A program made the translations under genes and the position numbers. From Methanobrevibacter sp. (GTDB taxonomy: Archaea; Methanobacteriota; Methanobacteria; Methanobacteriales; Methanobacteriaceae), in NCBI GenBank assembly GCA_009777005.1, contig WRMT01000087.1, positions 1 to 10,648 of the forward strand: 10,648 nucleotides of DNA, in the 5' to 3' direction. The notes under the pieces are model-generated. The model saw only the letters and a program-made list of their open reading frames with translations, did not search any database and had not been told where the DNA came from. Shown here in pieces: positions 1 to 6,685 of the stretch; within the stretch, counting starts at the first letter, position 1; each line of letters begins with the position of its first letter.

Positions 1-207
1 TTATTTTAATTTTTTTTATTATACTTTTTATAATTATTTTTTGAAATTAGATAATAATTATTTTTATTATTATTTTAATTTTTTTTATTATACTTTTTAT
101 AATTATTTTTTGAAATTAGATAATAATTATTTTTATTATTATTTTAATTTTTTTTATTATACTTTTTATAATTGTTTTTTGAAATTAGATAATTATTATT
201 TTTTTGC
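1..207. repeat. 69-bp AT-rich tandem repeat, about 3 copies, cut by left edge
   Basis: Three consecutive copies begin at 1, 70 and 139, an exact period of 69 bp. Each holds the landmarks TTATTTTAAT, TTATTATACTTTTTATAA and TTTTTTGAAATTAGATAA. The first two copies look essentially identical. The third differs by single substitutions (ATTATT to ATTGTT near 171-176) and degenerates after about 195. The array starts at base 1, so it probably continues upstream. The unit is almost pure A/T with no coding potential that I can see. A CRISPR array is excluded because the whole 69-bp unit is conserved and there are no unique spacers. Confidence 0.93.
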
Positions 208-390
208 CTTTGTATGAGGATAATCAGTTAATAATTGTTATTTTGTATCAGATTTTAATATTTTCATTATATGCTATATTTTTTAAATAATAAAGATGAA
301 TCACAACAGGAATTATAAGAACTATTTGATTTTGATTATCTTGACAAAATTTTGTAATTAATTTATTTAATTATAAACATTTTTTAAATT

Positions 391-540
391 TATGTAGATA
401 GTTTTAGATTACATGCTATTCATGTGGATAGTTTTAGGTTACATAATATTGATGTTTATAGTTTTAGATTACATATCATTCATGTTTATAGTTTTAGATT
501 ACAAAGTATTCATGTAAATAGTTTTAGATTACAATGTATT
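391..540 (+). repeat. Five 30-bp direct repeats, one frame open across all
   Basis: Five head-to-tail 30-bp units start at 391, 421, 451, 481 and 511 in perfect register. Each contains ATAGTTTTAG(A/G)TTACA, flanked by short variable positions. Because 30 is ten codons, one frame stays open through all copies, from after a TAA at 385-387 to a TAA at 580-582. It reads as a decapeptide repeat of the form (H/D)V(D/Y/N)SFRL(H/Q)xI. Several differences are silent in that frame (GTA/GTG/GTT for Val, AGA/AGG for Arg). The other two forward frames are closed in the unit. No ATG or ribosome binding site precedes it, so this may be a fragment of a repeat protein gene or simply a non-coding repeat. Confidence 0.88.
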
Positions 541-582
541 ATTTTTCTAATAATTGGAGCAGATATTCAACAACAATTTTAA

Positions 583-903
583 ATATTACCAAGTTAAAAG
601 AAGTATTATAGAATAAATTCATAAAACTGAATTATTAATGGACAAGAAAAATTTAATACAATTATTTGCTAAACCATTATTGTTGTTATAACTTAAGAAA
701 ATTTCCATAAAATTGAATTTTATGCTGTGGAAAAACTTTCAGATTTTTTCAATCAATTTAAATTAACTCTTTGTATTGTTGTAACATCAAAGGTTGTTAA
801 TTATCATGGTATCTATGTAGTAATATTCATAGATTGTTGATTATCATGGTATGTTTGTATAACATCAGGTTTAGCTATTGAAATTTATTTCATCAATGTT
901 GTA
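583..903 (+). other. Gene-free stretch with decayed coding-like fragments and a 40-bp repeat pair
   Basis: There is no convincing gene between the 30-bp repeats and the UPF0058 gene. A short ATG frame at 638-691 encodes 17 residues (MDKKNLIQLFAKPLLLL). In another frame, 697-840 is open for 47 residues and ends with VVTSKVVNYHGIYVVIFIDC. The segments at 793-812 and 833-852 are near-identical (GTTGTTAATTATCATGGTAT against ATTGTTGATTATCATGGTAT) and 40 bp apart, so the second copy falls into a different frame and would read IVDYHGMFV. This looks like remnants of a degraded gene, possibly of repeat-protein or transposase type, but I cannot name the family. Confidence 0.4.
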
Positions 904-942
904 GTGACAGTTAATAGAGGAATTAGAAGGTATGGTATTTTT

Positions 943-1248
943 ATGTATAAAGATGAAATGATTCAAATGCATCAGTTTTTAGTATATGTTTTGAAATACT
1001 TAGAAACAAATAATGAGATTCATAGTTCTTGTGGTGAATATATAGCTTTAAATATAAGCCCCCATCATATTCACAGAACGAAAGCAGAACATAAACATGC
1101 AATATTTGTACTCTCTAACACGATTTCTGAAATTATTTTACAAGAAAATTTCGATTCGGTTCCATCTAATGTTTCTAATGCATTATCAGAACTTGTAAGA
1201 AGGTCTAAAAAAGAACTAAAAGTTGAAATTAAAGTCGAATCAAAATAG
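943..1248 (+). CDS. UPF0058 family protein (archaeal, function unknown)
   Basis: This small soluble protein of 101 residues opens with MYKDEMIQMHQFLVYVLKYLE, the typical start of the archaeal UPF0058 family found across methanogens. The family has no established function; some databases call members putative metal-binding proteins. The middle segment has several His and Cys residues (SSCGEYIALNISPHHIHRTKAEHKHA), which could suit metal binding, but that is inference. The C-terminus is Lys-rich. An in-frame GTG at 904 would add 13 residues, but family members normally begin at MYKDE/MHKDE, so I chose the ATG at 943. AGAAGG at 925-930 is a weak, rather distant ribosome binding site. The gene stands alone, with decayed sequence before it and a long AT-rich spacer after it. 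Confidence 0.85.
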   Translation: MYKDEMIQMHQFLVYVLKYLETNNEIHSSCGEYIALNISPHHIHRTKAEHKHAIFVLSNTISEIILQENFDSVPSNVSNALSELVRRSKKELKVEIKVESK

Positions 1249-1348
1249 CCATTGAAATAAAATATTAATATATTTTTAAAATATTTTTAAATATTTATAA
1301 AATTTAATTTTAATAATATTTATATAATTTATTTTAATATTTTGTGAC

Positions 1349-1356
1349 TTTTTTTT
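1349..1356 (+). terminator. Oligo-T tract, possible terminator of the UPF0058 gene
   Basis: A run of eight T lies about 100 bases after the stop codon. Oligo-T tracts commonly mark transcript 3' ends in euryarchaea. No clear stem precedes it and the whole spacer is T-rich, so the assignment is weak. Confidence 0.3.
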
Positions 1357-1484
1357 GGAAATATTCTATTCAAATTTTATTATAATAAGTATAATACTAA
1401 TTATAATACTGAATATAATTATATTTTATAATTAATGTTTTCAAAGTAAACTTTAACTTTTCTCAAAATTTTATTTCTAAAAGA

Positions 1485-1496
1485 TTTATATAGGAT
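1485..1496 (+). promoter_or_regulatory. Strong TATA-like box with no assigned gene
   Basis: TTTATATAGGAT matches the archaeal TATA-box consensus (TTTATATA) and is preceded by purine-rich AAAAGA, where a TFB-recognition element would lie. The same 12-mer occurs at 7303 ahead of the antiporter gene and on the minus strand at 10402-10413. Transcription would be expected to begin around 1510-1515. No convincing gene follows until cpgS at 2092, so this would give a long leader or a non-coding transcript. Confidence 0.4.
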
Positions 1497-2042
1497 AAAC
1501 TCATTATTTTCTCTTTTTTAATATATTTAAAGAAGTTTAGCATATATTTCAATATATTATGATTACTTCACATTTACATATTTATTAACTATAAAAAACT
1601 ATTTTTTTAGACATTATGGATTTATTAGAAGATATTAATCTTTTTAATATTTTTCTTTTTATAATTATTAATAATAGCTTAACTAAATATTATTTATAAT
1701 AAATTAGCTAATTATTTTTTTATTTATTAAATTTAATAGCTTCCTTATCTTTTTTTTACTAGGTTTTCAACACAAAATGTTTTAACAAAAAAATCCAATA
1801 TTAATATAATTTACTTATTATTAAATTAAACAACTTCTGATAATAATTTGTATCATTTTTAGCTATTAATATTTTAAAATAGTTAATAATTATTTTAACT
1901 AATATATAATTAGTTATAGAAGAAATAAGTTTAATAATTAGTAATAAGTTAATTTTTAGAGATTTAATTGATAAAAACAAGTTTTTAGCTAAGAAATTGA
2001 ACTTTTTTAGTAAAATATAATAATTTTATAAAATTAACTAAT

Positions 2043-2050
2043 TTTTATAT
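2043..2050 (+). promoter_or_regulatory. Candidate TATA box for cpgS
   Basis: TTTTATAT lies about 42 bases before the cpgS start codon, which would put the transcript start near 2072 and give a short leader carrying the ribosome binding site. The surrounding sequence is so AT-rich that several other boxes are possible. Confidence 0.3.
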
Positions 2051-2091
2051 TAATTTTTGAACTAGTATAATTTTTTTTTAAGGTGATTTTT

Positions 2092-3471
2092 ATGAAAAGT
2101 ATGGAAAAAATGGTTTGTTTAGTAGATGGAGAACATTACCTTCCTGTTACAAAATCTGCAATTGATAGTTTAAATAACTTAAATCATATTGATGTAGTAG
2201 CTATTGTATTTATTGGAGGAACTGAAAAACTAAGAACTGATGATGAAGATAGCTACACTAAAATGATGGGAATGCCAGTACACTTTGGTGTGGATGAAAA
2301 TGAAATTCCATATGATTTAATTGTTGAAATGGTTAAAGACTATGATGCAGATGTTGTTATGGATTTAAGTGATGAACCTGTTTTAGATTACTCAAAAAGA
2401 TTTAAAATAGCTTCAAAAGTTATAGCTTGTGGAATTGAATATCGAGGACCTGATTTCACATTTAAACCACTGACTCAACATGAAACAGCTCGTAAACCAT
2501 CTCTTAAAATACTTGGAACTGGGAAAAGAATAGGTAAAACTGCAGTATCTGCATTCACCTCAAGATTAATTGATGAAAATGAGTATGATCCTTGTGTAGT
2601 AGCTATGGGTCGTGGTGGACCAGAAGAACCTGAACTAGTTAGAGGAGATAAATTAAAAATAAGCCCAGAATTTTTAATGGAACAATCAGATAAAGGAGTT
2701 CATGCTGCTTCTGATCATTGGGAAGGTGCTTTGATGAGCAGAATTCTAACCATTGGTTGTAGAAGATGTGGTGGTGGAATGTCTGGTGATGTTTTCCAAA
2801 CCAACATGAAAAAAGGAGCAGAAATAGCTAATGATGTGGAATCAAAATTTATTATTTTTGAAGGAAGTGGTGCAGCTATTCCCCCAATTAAAACAAATAA
2901 AAATATTGTTTTGATAGGAGCTAATCAACCTTTATTAAATATTACTAACTTTTTTGGTCCGTTTAGAATTGGATTAGCTGATCTTGTTATTATCACAATG
3001 TGTGAAGAACCTATGTCTTCTCCAGATAAGATAAAAGCTATTGAAGAATTCATATCTGAAATAAATCCAAAAGCTAAAGTTATCTCTACTGTTTTTAGAC
3101 CAAAACCACTTGATGATATTTCTGGTAAAAACGTCCTCTTTGCAACTACAGCTCCAGATGAAATAAAAGATGTTTTAGTTAATCACTTAGAAGAGGAATA
3201 TAAATGTAGAGTAGTTGGAACAACTTCACACTTATCCAATAGACCACTTCTTCAAAAAGATATTAAAAAATACATTGATAAAGCTGATGTTATGTTGACA
3301 GAGCTTAAAGCTGCAGCAGTAGATGTAGCTACAAAAGATTCTCTTGAAGCAGGACTTGAAGTGGTTTACTGTGACAATATTCCAATAGCTATTGATGGAA
3401 ACTATCCTGATTTATCGGATTCAATAATTGAAGTAGTTGATGAAGCTATTGAAGATTTTAATAATAGTTAA
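2092..3471 (+). CDS. cpgS: Cyclic 2,3-diphosphoglycerate synthetase
   Basis: This enzyme closes 2,3-diphosphoglycerate into the cyclic trianhydride using ATP, the last step in making cDPG, the intracellular solute and phosphate store of Methanothermus, Methanothermobacter and Methanobrevibacter. The protein is 459 residues, close to the roughly 460 usual for the family. A P-loop, GTGKRIGKT, is visible at residues 142-150. The conserved stretches GRGGPEEPELV (173-183), GCRRCGGGMSGD (222-233) and FEGSGAAIPPI (256-266) follow. A GTG at 2083 would extend it by three codons. However, AGGTGA at 2081-2086 is well placed as ribosome binding site for the ATG at 2092, so I chose that start. There is no signal peptide or membrane segment, so it should be cytoplasmic. 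It appears monocistronic, flanked by long spacers. Confidence 0.95.
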   Translation: MKSMEKMVCLVDGEHYLPVTKSAIDSLNNLNHIDVVAIVFIGGTEKLRTDDEDSYTKMMGMPVHFGVDENEIPYDLIVEMVKDYDADVVMDLSDEPVLDYSKRFKIASKVIACGIEYRGPDFTFKPLTQHETARKPSLKILGTGKRIGKTAVSAFTSRLIDENEYDPCVVAMGRGGPEEPELVRGDKLKISPEFLMEQSDKGVHAASDHWEGALMSRILTIGCRRCGGGMSGDVFQTNMKKGAEIANDVESKFIIFEGSGAAIPPIKTNKNIVLIGANQPLLNITNFFGPFRIGLADLVIITMCEEPMSSPDKIKAIEEFISEINPKAKVISTVFRPKPLDDISGKNVLFATTAPDEIKDVLVNHLEEEYKCRVVGTTSHLSNRPLLQKDIKKYIDKADVMLTELKAAAVDVATKDSLEAGLEVVYCDNIPIAIDGNYPDLSDSIIEVVDEAIEDFNNS

Positions 3472-3513
3472 TAAGAATAGATAACTCATAAAAATAATAA
3501 GTAATTATAGTTA

Positions 3514-3528
3514 TTTTTCTATTTTTTT
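3514..3528 (+). terminator. T-rich terminator of cpgS
   Basis: TTTTTCTATTTTTTT lies 43 bases after the cpgS stop codon. Two closely spaced oligo-T tracts of this kind fit euryarchaeal transcription termination. The identical 15-mer follows the methyltransferase gene at 5036-5050, which supports a functional role. Confidence 0.5.
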
Positions 3529-3726
3529 ATTAATTTATTTTATTTCTTTAAATAGCTATTTTTCTTAATAATGATTATAATAATCTTAATAGAATGTTTA
3601 TTGATTTTAAAAATTATTACAGTCATTAATAAATGATTAGTTATTTAATACACAGAAATAATATTATTTTTTTAGATTATAAATAAACTTTTTTTATATT
3701 TATAATGGAGATATAATAGAGATAAA

Positions 3727-3942
3727 ATGCCTAGAATATCAAGCATTGAAATATTAAAAAGACTTAAACAAGCTATACTTCCTGTTAGAACAAAAGCTAA
3801 TCTTGAAAATTTTCAAATATTAATTATTGAAACTTATGAAAAAATTGGATCATATCTTGAGAAGATTTTAGAGAATTTCCATCAGATATTCATTTATAGC
3901 TTATTATCGAGATTGTAGAAAAAAACATTTGTAGTTGTAATA
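3727..3942 (+). pseudogene. Truncated, frameshifted GyrI-like (effector-binding domain) gene remnant
   Basis: The open frame (3727-3918, 63 codons) begins MPRISSIEILKRLKQAILPVRTKANLE, which closely matches MPRVSSIEVLKRLKQPILSIKTKTNVE of the second copy at 6158. Nucleotide similarity continues past the point where the proteins diverge. TTTCCATCAGATATTC at 3877-3892 equals 6304-6319 in the other copy. Relative to that copy there is a 2-base gain near 3865 and a 1-base loss near 3892, which together shift the reading frame. Weak similarity fades at about 3942, just before the ribosome binding site of the methyltransferase gene. The C-terminal half is absent. Upstream similarity (3652-3726 against roughly 6100-6157) shows that promoter and 5' end were duplicated together. 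The remnant is unlikely to be functional, though it may still be transcribed into the next gene. Confidence 0.75.
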
Positions 3943-3961
3943 TAAACGAAGGAGAATAATT

Positions 3962-5004
3962 ATGATCCTAAGAAATGTGGAAGCAATTCCTACTACTGAT
4001 CCGAGTGGGTTAATAAAGTTACGCGATAGTATATATGCTGCTGATTTGTTTACTGTTGCAACATCCCACCTTAAGCTTTTTTCGTGGATACAACTTAATA
4101 AGTCACCAAGTATTAGAGAAATATGCACTGAATTTCAAATTAAAGAGAGACTGCAGATGTCATGCTTACTCTTTTAAAATCATATAACTTAATAACTGAG
4201 AAACTTGGTAGGTTTTATTTAACAGAACTTGCACAGGAGCATTTAGTTGATTCTGCAGAGTGGTGTTTAGAGCCATATATCGCATCACAAAAAAACCGTT
4301 CTATTTGCTTAGATATGTTGAAAGTTTTACAAACAGGAGAACCAATTAGTTGGGGTGCAGAAAAGGATGAAAATGAGTGGGCAATTGCTATGGAAAAAGA
4401 AGAATTTGCTGAATCATTTACATCTGCGATGGACAGCAGAGGTGCATATCTAGCACCAGCTTTTGCAAGAAGTGTGGATTTTTCAGAGTATAGCAGACTT
4501 TTAGATATTGGTGGAGCATCAGGGATTTATTCAGCAGCAGTAGTTCAAATACATAAACACATGACTGCTTCTGTATTGGAAAAGCCACCTGTTGACAAAG
4601 CCACTAGGTACTCAGTTAATAAAAGGGAAATGGCAGATAGGGTGAGTGTTATTGCTGGTGATATGTTTAAGGAAGATCTTCCGAAAGGTTTTGATGTTCA
4701 TATTTATTCAAATGTTCTTCACGACTGGGATACAGATGATGTTAAAATACTGCTTAAAAAATCTTATGATAGTTTATTACCTGAAGGTATACTCTTAATA
4801 CATGATGCTCATCTTAATGCTGAAAAAACTGGACCTATTGAAATAGCAGAATATTCTGTATTATTAATGAGTTCAACAAGAGGAAAATGCCATTCTGTGA
4901 AAGAAATGGAGGACATGCTAATTGATGCAGGATTTTTGAATATTGAGGTTATACAAACGGTTGGAAAAAGAAGTGTAATTAAAGCGAAGAAAAACAGTGC
5001 ATAA
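3962..5004 (+). pseudogene. SAM-dependent O-methyltransferase (family 2), single-base frameshift
   Basis: Two frames join into one 347-residue protein typical of class I O-methyltransferases related to plant and bacterial small-molecule OMTs. Residues 1-100 form the winged-helix dimerisation domain. The catalytic domain carries the SAM-binding motif LLDIGGASGIYS (about 180-191) and the HDW motif NVLHDWD (about 251-257), whose His is the usual catalytic base. LLPEGILLIHDAHLN follows at about 272-286. The frame breaks at about 4151: one extra C beside C4151 would give the family motif ERPADVMLTLLKSYNL. The start at 3962 is set by AAGGAGA at 3949-3955. The gene follows the GyrI-like remnant directly and reads as richer in G+C than neighbouring genes, which suggests acquisition, perhaps from Firmicutes; neither was calculated. 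The substrate is unknown. If the missing base is a sequence error, the gene is intact. Confidence 0.85.
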
Positions 5005-5035
5005 TAATAGATTATGGATACTTACAATAATTACA

Positions 5036-5050
5036 TTTTTCTATTTTTTT
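5036..5050 (+). terminator. T-rich terminator after the methyltransferase gene
   Basis: TTTTTCTATTTTTTT, identical to the element after cpgS at 3514-3528, lies 31 bases after the methyltransferase stop and immediately before the ribosome binding site of the next gene. It may end or attenuate transcription between the two. Confidence 0.45.
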
Positions 5051-5060
5051 AAAGGATATG

Positions 5061-5531
5061 ATGATTATGGATAATACATTATCATTTATTATAATTAATG
5101 AAAGTGAAATAGATGAAATTGAAGAGTTATGGGAAGAAATTAAGCAATATCACATTGAAAAATCACCAAATTTTAAAAACCATTACAAAACATTCACATT
5201 CCAAATGAGAAAAGAAGAACTAATTTCATCCACTGAAAAAGGACTTTTATTCATTTTAATAGCTAAAATTAAAGAGAAAAAAATTGGATACTGTGTAGCT
5301 AGTGTTAAAGAAGGTATAGGTGAGATAGATTCTATTTATGTAAAAGCAAAATATCGTGAAAAGTACATTGGTAAAATGCTTATAGAAAAGTCTTTAAATT
5401 GGATTAAATCAAAAAATGTTGAAAAAATAATAGTCAATATTTCCATAGGAAATGAAGAAGTTTTTGATTTTTATTCAAAATATGGATTTAAACCAAGATT
5501 AACCCAGTTAGAAATGGATATAAATAAATAA
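5061..5531 (+). CDS. GNAT family N-acetyltransferase
   Basis: This is a cytoplasmic protein of about 156 residues with the GNAT fold, transferring an acetyl group from acetyl-CoA to an unknown amine. In numbering from the first ATG at 5058, the acetyl-CoA-binding motif A region is IDSIYVKAKYREKYIGKML at residues 90-108, though the usual (R/Q)xxGxG/A appears as REKYIG with Tyr in place of the first Gly. Motif B is NEEVFDFYSKYGFKPR at 132-147. Three in-frame ATGs lie at 5058, 5061 and 5067. AAAGGA at 5051-5056 is too close to the first, so 5061 or 5067 is more likely, and 5067 has the better spacing. The next gene follows after 17 bases, which suggests an operon. The fold is confident; the substrate and biological role are not. 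Confidence 0.85.
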   Translation: MIMDNTLSFIIINESEIDEIEELWEEIKQYHIEKSPNFKNHYKTFTFQMRKEELISSTEKGLLFILIAKIKEKKIGYCVASVKEGIGEIDSIYVKAKYREKYIGKMLIEKSLNWIKSKNVEKIIVNISIGNEEVFDFYSKYGFKPRLTQLEMDINK

Positions 5532-5548
5532 AATAAGGTTGTTTTCAA

Positions 5549-5899
5549 ATGTTTTATGAAATTTGTATATATGAAGTTAAAATTGATAGAGAAGAAGAAT
5601 TTGAAGAGTTAATAAAAGAAGTGGGAGACTTTTATCGTTCTTGTCCTGGTGTTCAAGATGTTAAATATATTAAAAGAACACACAGACAAAAAGATTTTGA
5701 AGCAGTGAAAAATGGTGAGCCTCCTATAAGATTAACACGTAAAGTAGGGAAAATAACTTATGTTTTATATTGGGAGTTGGAAAACGAAGAGATACATGGT
5801 AAGATTTGTAAAATAGGCTTTGAAAAAGACTTTATCAAAAGGTTTCACAGATGTTTAACTACAATGCCAAGAATAATATTAGGTGAAGAAATCAGATAA
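5549..5899 (+). CDS. Small conserved-looking protein, possibly dimeric alpha/beta-barrel fold
   Basis: I do not recognise this 116-residue protein with certainty. It starts MFYEICIYEVKIDREEEFEELIKEVGDFYRSCPGV. A beta strand followed by an acidic helix and a CPGV turn recalls the ferredoxin-like dimeric alpha/beta-barrel proteins (antibiotic-biosynthesis-monooxygenase or NIPSNAP type). A second strand, KITYVLYWELEN, sits at 68-79, and the end is basic then hydrophobic (RFHRCLTTMPRIILGEE). It has three Cys residues (6, 32 and 87, plus 102) with no obvious metal motif and no membrane segment. It begins 17 bases after the acetyltransferase stop with AAGGT at 5535-5539 as ribosome binding site, so the two are probably co-transcribed. 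The fold assignment is inference. Confidence 0.7.
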   Translation: MFYEICIYEVKIDREEEFEELIKEVGDFYRSCPGVQDVKYIKRTHRQKDFEAVKNGEPPIRLTRKVGKITYVLYWELENEEIHGKICKIGFEKDFIKRFHRCLTTMPRIILGEEIR

Positions 5900-6157
5900 G
5901 GTAAATACTAATTAACTCGCATTTTCTTTCATATTAGATATTGACCATAGCTATTGATGAAAAAATAGAGTATCAACAAAATATAGCTTTAAAAGTTTAT
6001 AAGTAGCAATACTACAAAATTTCATTGGAAAATTTACTTTGCATGGAAAACTTCCTTATTTAAAAAAATTTACTTTGCAAAACACTATTAATATATAAAA
6101 ACAATATTATATTTTTAGAATATGAATAAACTTATTTTATATTTTATGAGGGATAAA
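5900..6157 (+). other. Intergenic region with a direct repeat and the GyrI-like gene leader
   Basis: This spacer has no gene. AAAATTTACTTTGCA occurs twice, at 6029-6043 and 6065-6079, 36 bases apart. From about 6100 the sequence resembles the region before the first GyrI-like copy (AATAAACTT, TTTTATATTT, then GATAAAATG at the start codon). TTTTATAT near 6135 is a possible TATA element. A short frame at 5938-6006 (22 codons, no ATG) is probably chance or debris. Confidence 0.5.
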
Positions 6158-6621
6158 ATGCCTAGAGTATCAAGTATTGAAGTATTAAAAAGACTTAAAC
6201 AACCTATACTTTCTATTAAAACAAAAACTAATGTTGAAAAATTACCTACATTAATTCAAGAATCTTATGGAAGATCATGACATATTTAGAAAAGATTGGA
6301 GAATTTCCATCAGATATTCCATTTGTAGCTTACTATAACATGGACATGGAAAACCTTAATGTTGAAATAGGTTTTCCTGTTTATAAATCATTACCTGGAA
6401 CAGATGAAATACAATCTAGCTATATTCCAGAAATGAAAGTTGTTTATTCTATGTATCGTGGTCCTTATTTAGAAGCAGGAACTACTTATGAAGAAATGAT
6501 AAAATGGATTGAAGATAATAATTTAAAACAAACAGAAACTATGTATGAATATTATTTTAATAGTCCTTTAGATGTAGATGAAAGTGATTTATTAACAATG
6601 ATGTTATTAAAAGTAGAATAA
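6158..6621 (+). pseudogene. GyrI-like / effector-binding-domain protein, split by a single-base frameshift
   Basis: Restoring one base near 6273 joins 6158-6280 (40 residues) to the frame ending at 6621 and gives a 154-residue protein, the normal size of stand-alone GyrI-like proteins. These bind small hydrophobic molecules and in other contexts form the sensor part of AraC/BmrR-type regulators. The motif MYRGPYLEAGTTYEEMIKWIED (about 99-120) matches the helix-entry HxGPY region of the family, and TMYEYYFNSPLDVDES (128-143) matches the conserved strand with a ligand-pocket Glu. No DNA-binding domain is present. GAGGG at 6148-6152 is the ribosome binding site. The first copy at 3727 reads through this site as TYEKIGSYLEKI, which supports a lost A here. 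The halves overlap by ATGA (6277-6280), so a separate C-terminal part could be made by re-initiation. Confidence 0.8.
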
Positions 6622-6653
6622 TTATTTAAAAAAAAAATTTATTTTTTTTAAAA

Positions 6654-6685
6654 AAAAAATGAATGAAATTCATTTTTTAATGAAT
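6654..6685 (+). terminator. Hairpin and T-run after the GyrI-like gene
   Basis: AAAAAATGAAT at 6654-6664 pairs perfectly with ATTCATTTTTT at 6668-6678 across a three-base GAA loop. ATTCATT at 6668-6674 can instead pair with AATGAAT at 6679-6685, so two alternative hairpins share one arm. It lies 32 bases after the stop codon within A- and T-runs, so a terminator or 3'-end structure is the simplest reading. Confidence 0.5.

Larger units (their letters stand above)
1357..2080. other. Long gene-free AT-rich spacer upstream of cpgS
   Basis: Between the UPF0058 gene and cpgS there are about 840 bases of nearly pure A/T sequence with dense stop codons. The only items of note are a TATA-like box at 1485-1492 with no gene behind it, and an ATG frame of 27 codons at 1616-1699 lacking a ribosome binding site. 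Spacers of this size and composition are common in Methanobacteriales with very AT-rich genomes. An unrecognised small RNA remains possible. Confidence 0.6.

Noticed and set aside
296..361. Short ATG frame of 21 codons and an overlapping frame reading ELFDFDYLDKIL
   Set aside because: Too short and interrupted by stops; at best debris of an old gene.
391..540. CRISPR array candidate from regularly spaced GTTTTAGATTACA
   Set aside because: The period is only 30 bp, with most of each unit conserved and only a few variable bases, so there are no real spacers.
1616..1699. 27-codon ATG frame that could encode a small hydrophobic peptide
   Set aside because: No ribosome binding site, very AT-driven composition and no resemblance to known small proteins.
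3904..4128. Minus-strand frame opposite the methyltransferase start
   Set aside because: It is a shadow of the methyltransferase gene with no family resemblance and no ribosome binding site.
3962..4177. Stand-alone 71-residue protein
   Set aside because: It is the N-terminal dimerisation region of the O-methyltransferase, ended early by the frameshift near 4151.
6277..6621. Independent 114-residue gene starting at ATG 6277
   Set aside because: It lacks the first ~40 residues of the GyrI-like domain, which are encoded just upstream in another frame and matched by the first copy.
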